Shown piece by piece: positions 7,833-17,475 of a stretch of DNA of 64,000 bases. This stretch comes from Rhodoferax sp. (GTDB lineage: Bacteria > Pseudomonadota > Gammaproteobacteria > Burkholderiales > Burkholderiaceae_C), in assembly GCF_030646845.1 (NCBI RefSeq), contig NZ_JAUSLE010000086.1, forward strand, positions 1 to 64,000, given 5' to 3'. Under the pieces are notes generated by a model. It saw only the letters and a list, made by a program, of their open reading frames with translations. It did no database searches and had not been told where the DNA came from. A program made the position numbers and the translations under genes. The first letter of the stretch is position 1; every line of letters begins with the position of its first letter.

Positions 7833-8702
7833 TCAGCGCATGCCGTTGCGGCTGGCCAGTTCCACGAAGAGGCCGGCGTGATCGAGGTCGGTGAGACCGT
7901 GGTCTATGCCGTCGCTGTACAGCTTCTCGAACAGTTGGGTGATAGGGGCGTCGAAGCCAATTTCTTCGGCGGTGGCGAGTGCGTTGCGCAAGTCTTTGAG
8001 TTGCACCGACATGCGTCCATGCGGCGTGAAATCGCGCTCCACCATGCGTTGGCCGTGCACCTGCAGGATGCGGCTGTCGGCAAATCCGCCGGTGATGGCC
8101 TCTTTGACTTTGGCCATGCTCGCGCCCCCCTTTTCACACAGCAGCAACGCCTCGGCGACTGCGCCGATGGTGATGCCCACAATCATCTGATTGGCCAGCT
8201 TGGCCAGCTGCCCTGTGCCGTGCGGCCCCACGTGGGTGGCCCGGCCGAATACCTGGAACACGGCTTGGGCGCGCTCAAAGGCAGCGGGCTTGCCGCCGAC
8301 CATAATGGCCAGCGTGCCCTGTTCCGCCCCCAGCGTGCCGCCTGACACCGGGGCATCCAGGTGGGTGCGTCCCATTTCGCTCAGGCGGGCAGCATGGTCG
8401 CGCGCCTCTGCCGGTTGAATCGATGACATGTCGATCACCATGGCGTCCGGCTTCAGGGCCTTGGCCACGCCTTTTGAAAACAGGACGTCGCCGACGACGG
8501 CGCCATTCTCCAAAAGGCAGATCACGACGTCGGCCGAGTGCACGGCGTCGGCGGCCTGGGCATGAATCGTGGCGCCAAATGGGGCCAGCCGGTCGGCCTT
8601 TGTCTGTGTGCGGTTCCAGGCGTGGACCGTGTGGCCTGCCTCGCAAAGACGCCGTGCCATGGGATAACCCATCATGCCGATGCCCAGTACCGCAATTTTC
8701 AT
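7833..8702 (-). CDS. NAD(P)-dependent beta-hydroxyacid dehydrogenase (3-hydroxyisobutyrate dehydrogenase family)
   Basis: 289 residues from the ATG at 8702 (MKIAVLGIG), chosen because GGGAG stands five bases upstream; four extra in-frame codons precede it. The Rossmann motif GIGMMGYPMA, the substrate motif DAPVSGGTLGAEQG and the catalytic lysine motif GQLAKLANQMI are all present. Members oxidise 3-hydroxyisobutyrate, reduce tartronate semialdehyde or act on related short beta-hydroxyacids. The exact substrate cannot be told from sequence, and no glyoxylate or valine pathway genes adjoin. It is a monocistronic gene divergent from the esterase. Confidence 0.88.
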   Translation of the reverse strand: MKIAVLGIGMMGYPMARRLCEAGHTVHAWNRTQTKADRLAPFGATIHAQAADAVHSADVVICLLENGAVVGDVLFSKGVAKALKPDAMVIDMSSIQPAEARDHAARLSEMGRTHLDAPVSGGTLGAEQGTLAIMVGGKPAAFERAQAVFQVFGRATHVGPHGTGQLAKLANQMIVGITIGAVAEALLLCEKGGASMAKVKEAITGGFADSRILQVHGQRMVERDFTPHGRMSVQLKDLRNALATAEEIGFDAPITQLFEKLYSDGIDHGLTDLDHAGLFVELASRNGMR

Positions 8703-8865
8703 AGTCACTCCCAAATGGCAATCAATGCAAAAGAATACATCGTCGCGCGCTGCAGGCGCTAGGGTTTATACCCGTTTTGCTGTCGAAGGGCTGACGGCTA
8801 CTGCGCCATATGCCAAGATTGCGGCATGAGCAAAGCAGCATTCAACGCACACAGGGGAGATCGGC

Positions 8866-9729
8866 ATGGAAAAGCTTGACGGCAACACACTGGATCGCCT
8901 GTACAACAACCGGGCGCTGGTGCCCGACTACGCGCAGCATTTCGCGCGGTGGACACAAGCGTCAGCTGTCGCGCGCCAGTCACCGTCATGCGTGCTGGAT
9001 GTGCCCTATGGTGACGGTCCCAGCGAGACGCTGGATGTTTTTCCGGGGTCGGGCGCCAGGGCACCGGTGCTGGTCTTTGTTCACGGCGGTTACTGGCGCT
9101 CGCTGGACAAGTCAGATCACTCTTTCATTGCGCCGGCTTTCACCCGCTCCGGTGCCTGTGTCGTGATTCCCAACTATGCGTTGTGCCCGGCAGTGACGAT
9201 TCCAGACATCGTCCTGCAAATGGTCAAGGCGCTGGCATGGACCTGGCGGCATGTTGCCGAGTACGGGGGCGACCCCGGGCGCATCACGGTCGTGGGCCAC
9301 TCGGCGGGCGGGCACCTGGCCGTAATGATGCTGGCGTGTGTGTGGAAGGCGTATTCAGAAGACCTTCCGGCCCGGTTGGTGAAGAACGCCTTGTCCATTT
9401 CGGGCTTGTACGAACTGCAATCCGTCATGCATGCGCCGTTCCTGCAGGACTCGCTGCGACTCGATGCCACGCAGGTAGCTGAGGCGAGCCCGGCCTGGTT
9501 GCCGCCGCCCGAAGTTTCAGGGGGCAGGGGTGTGCTGAATACCGTCGCTGGCGGGGCTGAGAGCGCCGCATTTTTGCAGCATAACGAGCTGATCCAGCAG
9601 GCCTGGGGCAAGAAGGTGGTGCCCGTCTGTGAAGTGCTGCCGGGGTTGAACCATTTCAGCATTCTGGAGGCCCTGACGCAGCCAGGGCACCGCCTTCATC
9701 AACTGGCGCATGGTTTGCTGTTCGGGTAG
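8866..9729 (+). CDS. Alpha/beta hydrolase (kynurenine formamidase-like)
   Basis: 287 residues. The oxyanion-hole motif VFVHGGYWRSLDKSDH and the nucleophile elbow VVGHSAGGHLAV define the HGGYW branch of alpha/beta hydrolases, to which arylformamidases and several carboxylesterases belong. The late GLNHFSILE supplies the catalytic His, and an Asp is expected before it. There is no signal peptide, so it acts in the cytoplasm. GGGGAGATCGGC precedes the ATG. No kynureninase or tryptophan dioxygenase gene lies nearby, so a role in tryptophan breakdown is not supported by context. Confidence 0.8.
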   Translation: MEKLDGNTLDRLYNNRALVPDYAQHFARWTQASAVARQSPSCVLDVPYGDGPSETLDVFPGSGARAPVLVFVHGGYWRSLDKSDHSFIAPAFTRSGACVVIPNYALCPAVTIPDIVLQMVKALAWTWRHVAEYGGDPGRITVVGHSAGGHLAVMMLACVWKAYSEDLPARLVKNALSISGLYELQSVMHAPFLQDSLRLDATQVAEASPAWLPPPEVSGGRGVLNTVAGGAESAAFLQHNELIQQAWGKKVVPVCEVLPGLNHFSILEALTQPGHRLHQLAHGLLFG

Positions 9730-9734
9730 AGCAC

Positions 9735-10712
9735 CTACATCAACAGGTGTTCCCCGGCGTTGTCGCCTCCGAGCGTGACATAGTTGACCTTGCGGATGTC
9801 CATCAGCTTCTTGCCACCTGAGTAGCTGATGGAGCTTTGTACGTCCTGCTCCATCTCCACCAGTGTGTCCGCCAGCCGGCCCTTGATGGGCTCCAGAATG
9901 CGCTTCCCCTCGACGTGTTTGTATTCGCCCTTGTTGAAGTCGCTGGCTGAGCCGTAGTACTCCTTGTACAACTTGCCGTCGACCTCCACGGTCTGGCCGG
10001 GACTTTCCTCGTGGCCGGCCAGCATGGAGCCGATCATCACCATGGTGGCGCCAAAGCGGATGGACTTGGCAATGTCACCGTGTTCGCGGATGCCGCCGTC
10101 GGCAATGATGGGCTTGGTGGCCACGCGGGCGCACCACTTCACGGCGCTCAGTTGCCAGCCGCCGGTGCCAAAGCCGGTCTTGAGCTTGGTGATGCAGACC
10201 TTGCCCGGGCCAATGCCCACTTTGGTGGCGTCGGCGCCCCAGTTTTCCAGATCAATCACAGCTTCGGGTGTGGCCACATTGCCGGCGATGATGAAGGTGG
10301 TGGGCATCTTTTCCTTCAGGTAGCCAATCATGTTTTTCACGCTGTCGGCATGGCCATGCGCGATGTCGATCGTGATGTAGTCGGGGATGAGGCCGAGGGT
10401 CAGCAGCTGGTCCACCGTGTCGTAGTCCGGTTTCTTGACGCCCAGTGAGATCGACGCATACAGGCCCCGGGCTTTCATGTCCTTGACGAACTGCACGTTG
10501 TCGAGGTCGAAGCGGTGCATCACGTAGAAGTAGCCGTTTTGCGCCAGCCAGACGCAGGTCGTCTCACTGACGACGGTCTTCATGTTGGCGGGCACCACCG
10601 GGATGCGAAAGCGGCGCTTGCCCAACTCGACGCTGGCATCGCATTCAGAACGGCTTTCCACGCGGCATTTGCGCGGCAGCAGAAGGATGTTGTCGTAGTC
10701 AAAGATTTCCAT
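9735..10712 (-). CDS. guaC: GMP reductase
   Basis: 325 residues. It catalyses NADPH-dependent deamination of GMP to IMP in purine salvage. The IMPDH/GMPR barrel is complete: [16 protein letters not shown] start, PANMKTVV, the phosphate-binding and catalytic-cysteine loop [11 protein letters not shown], and [14 protein letters not shown]. There is no CBS domain, which separates it from IMP dehydrogenase, and the conserved C-terminal YSGGKKL is present. An AGGAG precedes the start. It is convergent with the hydrolase gene, with five bases between them. Confidence 0.95.
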   Translation of the reverse strand: MEIFDYDNILLLPRKCRVESRSECDASVELGKRRFRIPVVPANMKTVVSETTCVWLAQNGYFYVMHRFDLDNVQFVKDMKARGLYASISLGVKKPDYDTVDQLLTLGLIPDYITIDIAHGHADSVKNMIGYLKEKMPTTFIIAGNVATPEAVIDLENWGADATKVGIGPGKVCITKLKTGFGTGGWQLSAVKWCARVATKPIIADGGIREHGDIAKSIRFGATMVMIGSMLAGHEESPGQTVEVDGKLYKEYYGSASDFNKGEYKHVEGKRILEPIKGRLADTLVEMEQDVQSSISYSGGKKLMDIRKVNYVTLGGDNAGEHLLM

Positions 10713-10801
10713 GGTCCGGGCTCCTGGTCAATTAAGTTGATAGAAGAGCGCTTGGACTGGGCCCGGATCGTGTTCTTGCTTGCTGACAGGCAGGGCAGAA
10801 A

Positions 10802-10834
10802 CAAAAAACCGGGCCGCAATTGCTTGGGCCCGGT
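10802..10834 (-). terminator. Intrinsic terminator of the leftward secreted-protein gene
   Basis: On the minus strand a CCGGGCCC...GGGCCCGG-like hairpin (arms 10826-10833 and 10809-10815) is followed by six T (10803-10808), 36 bases past the stop codon of the next gene. Confidence 0.8.
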
Positions 10835-10869
10835 GATTGATTCTATCGAGTTCTTTCCCCAGACGGTGG

Positions 10870-11577
10870 CTATCGGGCCTCAGGCGACGCACAAACCGAC
10901 TGGGCGGCAGTCAGCACCCGGCCGTGGCCATCCTGCACCCAGCCCACCACGCGCAGTCGCTCCGGTGTGGCACCCTGCGGGATGTTCAAGGGGCGCATCT
11001 CCCGAAAAACATGATGCTCTGATTTTGATAGCTGCTCAGGCTTATTCCACGTGGACAGGAGCACATTTCTGACCAGATTTCTTTCCAGCGGGCTGCCTTC
11101 GGTGCCGGCTGGAATGGTTTCCACCAGAACCAGCCACGCGCTCCAGTTTTCGCGTGGTTGGGGCATCCGCGTGGTTTTCAGTTCGATCGAGGCGCCGAGG
11201 TAGCCGCCCACCGCCACGCCATGCGCCACTCGCAGCCTGTGGGAACGGGCGCCGACCACCTTGGCCGTCGTCATTGACGATGCGGTGGGCACCGGGCGCC
11301 CCAGGGCTTCCAGCCGCGTTTGTGCGTCCCGGATGGCGGCGGCCGACAGGGGTGCGTCGTCGCCTCGCTCGCTGGGCACGATCCAGTCGAGCGTCAACGC
11401 CCGGGCCGATGGTTTCAATGTTTGAGGGCTGCTCCAGCACGCCTCGCAGTCCGCACTGATGAAGCGCTCGACCAGGGTGACCGGTGTGGCTTGCCCATCA
11501 CTGGCGCACAGCGATTGGGCGCCTGCGCCGGGTGCCAGGCAGGTGCTCAGAGCCATCACAAGCAAAAGACGTTTCAT
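10870..11577 (-). CDS. Secreted protein with CxxC motif (DUF1223-like)
   Basis: 235 residues with a clear signal peptide (MKRLLLVMALSTCLAPGAGA) and then VTLVERFISADCEACWSSP, a thioredoxin-like CxxC near the mature N-terminus. This resembles the LFTSxGCSSCP start of DUF1223 proteins. It is probably periplasmic with a redox-active or structural cysteine pair; function is unknown. Residues about 172-188 (QLSKSEHHVFREM region) are encoded by a copy of the dispersed 49-bp repeat. It is divergent from the uvrD gene and ends in an intrinsic terminator. Confidence 0.65.
   Translation of the reverse strand: MKRLLLVMALSTCLAPGAGAQSLCASDGQATPVTLVERFISADCEACWSSPQTLKPSARALTLDWIVPSERGDDAPLSAAAIRDAQTRLEALGRPVPTASSMTTAKVVGARSHRLRVAHGVAVGGYLGASIELKTTRMPQPRENWSAWLVLVETIPAGTEGSPLERNLVRNVLLSTWNKPEQLSKSEHHVFREMRPLNIPQGATPERLRVVGWVQDGHGRVLTAAQSVCASPEAR
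11016..11064 (+). repeat. Dispersed 49-bp repeat, copy 1 (inside the secreted CxxC protein gene)
   Basis: Begins GCTCTGATTTTGATAGCTG and continues with GGCTTATTCCACG. It aligns without gaps with the other seven copies over 49 positions. It lies antisense to the gene and covers codons for about residues 172-188. Confidence 0.75.
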
Positions 11578-11600
11578 CCGGGGCTTTCTACAATGCCTGC

Positions 11601-14012
11601 ATGTTCTCAGAAATTTCCCGACAGGGCGAGCAGGATTCCCCGCTGCTGCAAAACCTCAACCCCGAGCAACGTGCCGCCGTGACCTTGCCGGCCGAGCATG
11701 CGCTGATTCTGGCGGGGGCTGGTTCGGGCAAGACCCGAGTGCTGACCACCCGCATTGCCTGGCTGTTGCAGACCGGTCAGGTGACGCCCGGTGGGGTGCT
11801 GGCCGTGACGTTTACCAATAAGGCGGCCAAGGAATTGATGACGCGCCTCACCAGCATGTTGCCGGTGAACGTGCACGGCATGTGGATTGGCACTTTCCAT
11901 GGCCTGTGCAACCGCTTTTTGCGCGCCCATTTTAAAATTGCCAACCTGCCGCAAAGTTTCCAGATTCTGGACACGCAGGATCAGCTGTCAAGCATCAAGC
12001 GTCTGTACAAGCAGTTCAACGTCGACGACGAACGCTTTCCGGCGAAAAAAATGCAGCAGTTCATCGGCGGCTGCAAGGAAGAAGGGCTGCGCCCCAACAT
12101 GGTGGAAGTGCGCGACGAAGAAACCCGCAAAAAGGTTGAGATCTACCAGCTGTATGAAGACCAGTGCCAGCGCGAAGGCGTGGTTGATTTTGGCGAGCTG
12201 ATGCTGCGCAGCTTTGAGGTGCTGCGCGACAACGACCCGATTCGGGAGCACTACCAGCGCCGTTTTCGTCACATCCTGATCGACGAGTTCCAGGACACCA
12301 ACAAACTGCAGTACGCGTGGATCAAGATGCTGGCCGGCACCGGTGCGCACGGCTCGGTGGATGATGCGTCCGCCTTCAACCCAAGCGGGTGTGTGCTGGC
12401 GGTGGGCGACGATGACCAGAGCATCTACGCCTTTCGTGGTGCACGCGTGGGCAACATGGCCGACTTCGTGCGTGAGTTCAAGGTGAAACACCAGATCAAG
12501 CTGGAGGAAAACTACCGCAGCGGCAGCAATATCCTGGATTCGGCCAATGAGCTCATCAGCTACAACACCAAGCGGCTGGGCAAGAACCTGCGCACGGCGC
12601 AGGGCCCGGGTGAGCCGGTGCGCGTGTTTGAAGCGACCAGCGATTTTGCCGAGGCGCAGTGGATGGTGGACGAGATGAAGCAGCTGGTGCGCGAGGATGT
12701 CGAAAGAAAGGAAATAGCGGTGCTGTACCGCAGCAATGCGCAGAGCCGGGTCATTGAGACCGCCTTGTTCAACGCCGCCGTGCCGTACAAGGTGTATGGC
12801 GGATTGCGATTTTTTGAGCGCGCGGAAATCAAGAACGCGCTGGCCTATTTGCGCCTGCTGGAGAACCCGCGCGATGACACCAGCTTTCTGCGCGCCGTGA
12901 ATTTTCCGCCGCGCGGCATCGGCCTGCGCAGCCTGGAGCAGCTGCAAGACTTGGCGCGCGCCAGCGGCTGCGCGCTGAGTGATGCCGTGAGCGGCCTCAC
13001 TGGCAAGGCGGGCACCAACATCGGCGCCTTTCTGGCCGGGATTGACGTCTTGCGCGAGCAGACCCAAGGCATGAAGCTGAGTGAAATCGTGGAACAGATG
13101 CTGGAGCACAGCGGTTTGATTGCCCATTACAAGGCCGACCGCGAAGGCGCCGACCGGGTAGAGAATCTGGAAGAGCTGGTCAACGCTGCTGCCAGTTTTG
13201 TCTCGCTGGAGAACTTCGGGCGGGATGCGGCGGCGCGTCCGATCGATGAGCAGGGCCGTGCCTTGACGCAGTCCCCGGCGTCACAGGGTCTGGACCTCAA
13301 CCAGGCGCTGCTGGAGGAGTTGGCCCCCGATGCCGACACCGGCGAAACCCTGTCGCCGCTGGCCGCCTTCCTGTCGCACGCGGCGCTGGAGGCGGGCGAC
13401 AACCAGGCGCAGGCCGGGCAGGATGCCATCCAGCTCATGACGGTGCATTCCAGCAAGGGCCTGGAGTTTGACTGTGTCTTCATCACCGGCATGGAAGAAG
13501 GCCTGTTCCCGCACGAAAACTCGATGAGCGACCGCGATGGGCTGGAGGAAGAACGGCGCCTGATGTATGTCGCCATCACCCGCGCGCGCAAACGGCTGTA
13601 CCTGAGCCACTCGCAAACCCGCATGTTGCATGGGCAGACGCGCTACAACCTGAAGAGCCGGTTTTTTGAGGAGCTGCCGGAAGCGGCGCTGAAATGGATC
13701 ACCCCCAGAAACCAGGGCTTTGGTTCTGGCGTTGCTATAAATTCAGGAGCTGGTGGCGCTTATTCCACGGGGGCTAGAGGCTCATATGGCACTGATTATT
13801 CGAAGTTTGCGGCGGCACCCGTTCCCGTTCAGAAAGCGGAGCCATCCCACGGCCTGCGCGCTGGCATGAAGGTGTTTCACGCCAAGTTCGGTGAAGGCAC
13901 GGTGCAAACACTCGAAGGTGTGGGTGACGATGCACGGGCGCAGATCAACTTCCCGCGCCATGGCGTGAAATGGCTGGCGCTGAGCGTCGCCAAGCTGACG
14001 CCGGTGCCCTGA
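11601..14012 (+). CDS. uvrD: ATP-dependent DNA helicase UvrD/PcrA
   Basis: 803 residues from ATG 11601 (MFSEISRQ); the 39 codons upstream are an open-frame extension overlapping the divergent gene. Superfamily 1A helicase with Q motif LNPEQRAAV, Walker A GAGSGKT (39-45), Walker B ILIDEFQDTN, motif III VGDDDQSIYAFRGA, motif IV ENYRSGSNIL, motif V VHSSKGLEFD and motif VI YVAITRARKRLYL. It acts in nucleotide excision and mismatch repair. The end forms a Tudor-like domain (MKVFHAKFGEGTVQ). The linker between them, residues about 712-728 (AINSGAGGAYSTGARG), is encoded by a copy of the dispersed 49-bp repeat. Confidence 0.95.
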   Translation: MFSEISRQGEQDSPLLQNLNPEQRAAVTLPAEHALILAGAGSGKTRVLTTRIAWLLQTGQVTPGGVLAVTFTNKAAKELMTRLTSMLPVNVHGMWIGTFHGLCNRFLRAHFKIANLPQSFQILDTQDQLSSIKRLYKQFNVDDERFPAKKMQQFIGGCKEEGLRPNMVEVRDEETRKKVEIYQLYEDQCQREGVVDFGELMLRSFEVLRDNDPIREHYQRRFRHILIDEFQDTNKLQYAWIKMLAGTGAHGSVDDASAFNPSGCVLAVGDDDQSIYAFRGARVGNMADFVREFKVKHQIKLEENYRSGSNILDSANELISYNTKRLGKNLRTAQGPGEPVRVFEATSDFAEAQWMVDEMKQLVREDVERKEIAVLYRSNAQSRVIETALFNAAVPYKVYGGLRFFERAEIKNALAYLRLLENPRDDTSFLRAVNFPPRGIGLRSLEQLQDLARASGCALSDAVSGLTGKAGTNIGAFLAGIDVLREQTQGMKLSEIVEQMLEHSGLIAHYKADREGADRVENLEELVNAAASFVSLENFGRDAAARPIDEQGRALTQSPASQGLDLNQALLEELAPDADTGETLSPLAAFLSHAALEAGDNQAQAGQDAIQLMTVHSSKGLEFDCVFITGMEEGLFPHENSMSDRDGLEEERRLMYVAITRARKRLYLSHSQTRMLHGQTRYNLKSRFFEELPEAALKWITPRNQGFGSGVAINSGAGGAYSTGARGSYGTDYSKFAAAPVPVQKAEPSHGLRAGMKVFHAKFGEGTVQTLEGVGDDARAQINFPRHGVKWLALSVAKLTPVP
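13734..13782 (+). repeat. Dispersed 49-bp repeat, copy 2 (inside uvrD)
   Basis: Starts GCTATAAATTCAGGAGCTGG and contains GCGCTTATTCCACG then GGGGCTAGAGGCT. It sits in sense orientation within the poorly conserved linker before the C-terminal domain. Confidence 0.85.
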
Positions 14013-14090
14013 TCTTTTCCCTGCTCGGCTCTTCTTCAACCCACTGACACACCCCATGTCCTGCGTCATCTTTTACCTGCGGCGAGCGGC

Positions 14091-14813
14091 ATGAGCCATG
14101 CGGTCGCCCGCTTGCGCGATGTGCGCATGGCGCGCCGTGACACGCCCTTTATCGCCCGTGGTTCGCGCGCGCCGCGCTGCCCCGGTTGCCGGGTGATCTT
14201 CAGCCACTGCCTGTGCGCCTTGCGCCCACAGGTGCCTACCCAGGCTGGTATGTGCCTGATCATGTGCGACATCGAGCCGCTCAAACCCAGCAATACCGGC
14301 TGGTTGATCGCCGATGTGGTGAAGGACACCGCCGCCTTTGGCTGGTCGCGCACGGAGGTGGACCCCGCCTTACTAACCCTGCTGGCCGACCCGCAGTGGG
14401 AGCCCTATCTGGTGTTTCCCGGCGAATTTGTACCTGCCGAACGGGTAGTCACCGAGGTGCAGGTGCCCTCCGGAAAACGGCCGCTGTTTGTCTTGCTCGA
14501 TGCCACCTGGCCCGAAGCGCGCAAGATGTTTCGCAAAAGCCCCTATCTCAACCACTTGCCGGTGCTCAGCCTGCAGCCGGAACAACTCTCGCGCTACCGC
14601 CTGCGTCGCTCGACGCGCGATGACCATCTGTGCACCTCGGAGGTCGCCGCACTGTGTCTGGCCTTGGGCGGTGAGCCGCATGCGGCCCAGACGCTGGAGG
14701 CCTATCTGGACGTCTTCACCAGCCACTACCTGAATGCCAAACAGTCCGTGCCGCCGGATCTGGAAGACGCAGCGCATCAGCGCTTGCGTGCCCTCGCCAT
14801 GCCTGCGCCGTAA
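14091..14813 (+). CDS. DTW-domain tRNA-uridine aminocarboxypropyltransferase
   Basis: 240 residues. The N-terminal zinc-binding cysteines (RCPGCRVIFSHCLC), the LLDATWPEARKM segment (the DATW form of the DTW motif) and the late STRDDHLCTSEVAA are the family's signature. Members such as E. coli TapT transfer the aminocarboxypropyl group of SAM to uridine 47 of tRNAs (acp3U). There is no operon partner. The start is the first ATG; an ORF without the N-terminal 12 residues would also keep the domain. Confidence 0.88.
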   Translation: MSHAVARLRDVRMARRDTPFIARGSRAPRCPGCRVIFSHCLCALRPQVPTQAGMCLIMCDIEPLKPSNTGWLIADVVKDTAAFGWSRTEVDPALLTLLADPQWEPYLVFPGEFVPAERVVTEVQVPSGKRPLFVLLDATWPEARKMFRKSPYLNHLPVLSLQPEQLSRYRLRRSTRDDHLCTSEVAALCLALGGEPHAAQTLEAYLDVFTSHYLNAKQSVPPDLEDAAHQRLRALAMPAP

Positions 14814-14821
14814 GCCACAGG

Positions 14822-15067
14822 CTACGTGATTTTGAAGACGGTCCGAATCTTCTTTGAACCGGATTTTTCTTCGTAAACAGCCCACTGCTTGATTCCTTTG
14901 ACAAGGACCAATGTGCTGATGTCTTTCACAGAAGTCTTGGCCTTCAGCTTGGCCGTGACCCAGTCCTGAACGTGCGGATAGGTGCTACCTTGCTTGCCGG
15001 TGGGAACCAGCAATTCTTTGTCACCCACTACGCCCATAGATGTGACGAAGAGTTCGGTTGCTGGCAT
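14822..15067 (-). CDS. Small hypothetical protein
   Basis: 81 residues (MPATELFVTSMGVVGDKELL...), soluble, mixed strand/helix composition with many lysines, ending ...KKIRTVFKIT. GAG lies five A's upstream of the ATG. No family is recognised. It ends nine bases from the stop of the convergent DTW gene. Base composition is more AT-rich than the neighbours, consistent with an accessory gene. Confidence 0.6.
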   Translation of the reverse strand: MPATELFVTSMGVVGDKELLVPTGKQGSTYPHVQDWVTAKLKAKTSVKDISTLVLVKGIKQWAVYEEKSGSKKIRTVFKIT

Positions 15068-15136
15068 TTTTTGCTCTCGATTGTGTTTGATGTGGATGCA
15101 CGGTCAGGCAGCAAGGTCAGCCTGTTGGCCGCCTGG

Positions 15137-15895
15137 CTACAGCTGTGCCGTCAGATGGCCCAGGCCGGCAAAGTGGACGCTGACGCGATCACCCGGCTGG
15201 ACCGGCAAGCAGCCGACCCAGGAGCCGGTGGTCACCACCGTACCGGCCGCGACGGTGGCCCCATGGCGCGTCAGATGCTGCAACCAGGCGGGCAGCAGCC
15301 AGGCCGGGTCGTTCAGTGAATGGCTGCCGGTATGCTTGATCGGCGGTTGGCTGCCAATCTGGATCTGGCAGGTCTGAGTCGACCAGTCACGAGCCGCATA
15401 AGGCTGCCAGGGGCCCAACAGCAGGCCGGCATGCGATTGATGATCGGCCATGCGCAACAGCGCCGGCGCAGCCAGACCCTCGGCCCAGCGCGAGGCCACC
15501 AACTCCACCGAGACGGCCATCGAATCGACCCAGTACCCGGCAGTCTCAGGCGCCATGGCGCGCGCCGCCTCGGGGCTGACATCGCGGCCCAGGCGCAGCG
15601 CCACTTCTGCCTCCACGCCCAGCAGGGGCCCCAGCCCGTCTGCTGGGTTGACGCCCGCGGGGTCCAGGGGTGCATGACTGAATGGGCCGGACCGGGTAGT
15701 GCCGCCGGACTTCCAGTGCCGCACCAGCGGACCCTCAAGCCAGCCCAGTGCCGCGGCCACGCCGTCCTGCACCGTGTAGGCCTCGGCCTCGCTGTGGATC
15801 GCGCTGGCCCAGTCGGCAGCGCGCAGCGTCTGTCCGCTCAGGCGGGCCTGGGTGAGGGCGGTAATCAGCGTCTGGGGATCGGGGCGGACGGGCAT
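15137..15895 (-). CDS. 2-keto-4-pentenoate hydratase-like protein (FAH superfamily)
   Basis: 252 residues from ATG 15895 (MPVRPDPQTLITALTQA). The open frame extends to 16027, but the 44 extra residues do not fit the family. The layout (N-terminal helix pair with YTVQDGVAAALG, GLLGVEAEVALRLG in the centre, SVELVASRW, and the ending GSWVGCLPVQPGDRVSVHFAGLG) matches the MhpD/2-keto-4-pentenoate hydratase and 2-oxo-hepta-3-ene hydratase family. These hydrate dienoic keto acids in aromatic meta-cleavage. No other meta-cleavage genes are nearby, so the substrate is open. No good ribosome binding site is visible before the chosen start. Confidence 0.7.
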   Translation of the reverse strand: MPVRPDPQTLITALTQARLSGQTLRAADWASAIHSEAEAYTVQDGVAAALGWLEGPLVRHWKSGGTTRSGPFSHAPLDPAGVNPADGLGPLLGVEAEVALRLGRDVSPEAARAMAPETAGYWVDSMAVSVELVASRWAEGLAAPALLRMADHQSHAGLLLGPWQPYAARDWSTQTCQIQIGSQPPIKHTGSHSLNDPAWLLPAWLQHLTRHGATVAAGTVVTTGSWVGCLPVQPGDRVSVHFAGLGHLTAQL

Positions 15896-16088
15896 GGCAG
15901 CAGCGGGTGGTTCGGGCAGACCATTATGCTGGTCGCCCGCGCCACGTTTTTCCCCTTGGGTAGGGGAACTTGACCGCATGATTCTGTGAATGACGGGTGA
16001 CGCGGCAAGTCTGCCCGGCATACACATATCCAGAGTCCCTGCCCGAGACTGGCCACTGAAGCTGACGCCCGTTGTGAGGGCGGCGGCG

Positions 16089-17441
16089 TCAGGCGAACGA
16101 GTCGCCCATCAGGGCATTGAACCATTTGCCCATGTCTTCAAAGCTGTCACTGTTCCAGCCGGTTGAGGCGGCAGAACTGGCGGCCACAGGCACCATGGCC
16201 GGCCCGGTGATCGATGTCGCCGGGTTGGTCCAGGCCGGGTTGTACTGGAATACTGCTGTCAGCCACGAGGCCTGGCTCATGGTGATGGTCGAGTAGCAGG
16301 CCGAGTTTGTCACAGGCGCAGGGTCGGGTGAGCCGCCGGACAGGATGCGACTGATCGCATCGGCGCAGACCTTGGCTTCCTGGTTGGCGATGTGGCCGGC
16401 CTTGGGTTGGGTGGTGGCGCTGGCGTCACCGATGATGTGGATCTTGTCTGCGCCCGACACGGTGCTGGCGTAGCTCAACACATTGACGCCGGCAAAGCGG
16501 CCCTCGGTGGCGTTATTCAGCCCTGCTGTGGCAACGAGCGCGCCGGCGCGCTGGCGCGGAATCATGTTGATGACATCGCCTCGAACCGTGCCGGCCGTGG
16601 TGAGGAGCGACATCGTGGCCGGGTCCACACTGGTGACTTCGGCATTGGCGTGGTACTCGATCACATTGCCATGCAGGCCCATGAACGCGTTGGTGAAGTT
16701 GTCCACCTCGGTCACGATGCCCGCGTTGGCGTCGAGCACGATCAGCTTGGAGCCGGGTTTTTTCACCTTGAGCCAGTCGGCGATCAGGCAAGCGCGCTCG
16801 TACGGGCCGGGCGGGCAGCGGTAAGGCGTCTTGGGGATGGTCAGCACCACGACCCCGCCGCTGGGCATGGCATTGAGCTGGTTGGCCAGCAGGGTGGTTT
16901 GCGGACCGGCCTGCCAGGCATGCGGCATCTTGTTGGAGCTGCCCAGCCCTGGCACGGTGTCAAAAGAGATGCCGGGTGCCATAACGATGCGGTCAGCCGT
17001 GAGCACGGTGCCGTCGGCAAGCGTGACCTTGACGCCCACGGGGTCGATCGCGACCACCTCGCCAAACACGGTGGTGATGCCGTACTTGCTGCGCAGCGTG
17101 TCGTAGTTGAAGGACAGGCTGCTCATCGTGCGCTGGCCGGTCAGCACCATGCTGCTCATGATGTTGGATGTGTAGGTAGGCATGCGCTCGACCAGGGTCA
17201 CGCTGATCGCGTCACCCCACAGGCGCAGGTACTTGGCCACAGTTGCGCCACCCATGCCGCCGCCGATCACGATCACGCGGGACTTGGCTTCAGTGTTCAC
17301 CACCGGTCTCGTACTCCTGTCCGTGACGGGCTGAGGTCCAGCGCTATCCACGCTCGGATCAGATCCACCACCGCCGCACGCCGCCAATAAGCTGGCCGCC
17401 AATCCGGCTCCAGTGGCATTCAAAAAATAACGTCTTTCCAT
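16089..17441 (-). CDS. fccB: Flavocytochrome c sulfide dehydrogenase, flavoprotein subunit
   Basis: 450 residues. The N-terminus MERRYFLNATGAGLAASLLAAC combines a twin-arginine-like start with a lipobox-like LAAC, so it is exported. The FAD-binding Rossmann motif VIVIGGGMGGATVAKYL, the conserved YRCPPGPYERACL segment with its redox cysteine, and a late NSACYSTI cysteine fit FCSD, in which a cysteine pair next to FAD oxidises sulfide. The last 60 residues (FCSD C-terminal domain) are present. It is downstream of a cytochrome c gene on the same strand (34-base gap), the natural electron acceptor subunit. Confidence 0.85.
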   Translation of the reverse strand: MERRYFLNATGAGLAASLLAACGGGGSDPSVDSAGPQPVTDRSTRPVVNTEAKSRVIVIGGGMGGATVAKYLRLWGDAISVTLVERMPTYTSNIMSSMVLTGQRTMSSLSFNYDTLRSKYGITTVFGEVVAIDPVGVKVTLADGTVLTADRIVMAPGISFDTVPGLGSSNKMPHAWQAGPQTTLLANQLNAMPSGGVVVLTIPKTPYRCPPGPYERACLIADWLKVKKPGSKLIVLDANAGIVTEVDNFTNAFMGLHGNVIEYHANAEVTSVDPATMSLLTTAGTVRGDVINMIPRQRAGALVATAGLNNATEGRFAGVNVLSYASTVSGADKIHIIGDASATTQPKAGHIANQEAKVCADAISRILSGGSPDPAPVTNSACYSTITMSQASWLTAVFQYNPAWTNPATSITGPAMVPVAASSAASTGWNSDSFEDMGKWFNALMGDSFA

Positions 17442-17475
17442 GTTGTTCTCCAGGTTCTGTTAGCTGATCAAGGGC

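Noticed and set aside
15896..16027. 44-codon N-terminal extension of the hydratase-like protein
   Set aside because: The extra residues do not match the family's N-terminus, and no ribosome binding site supports the upstream start.
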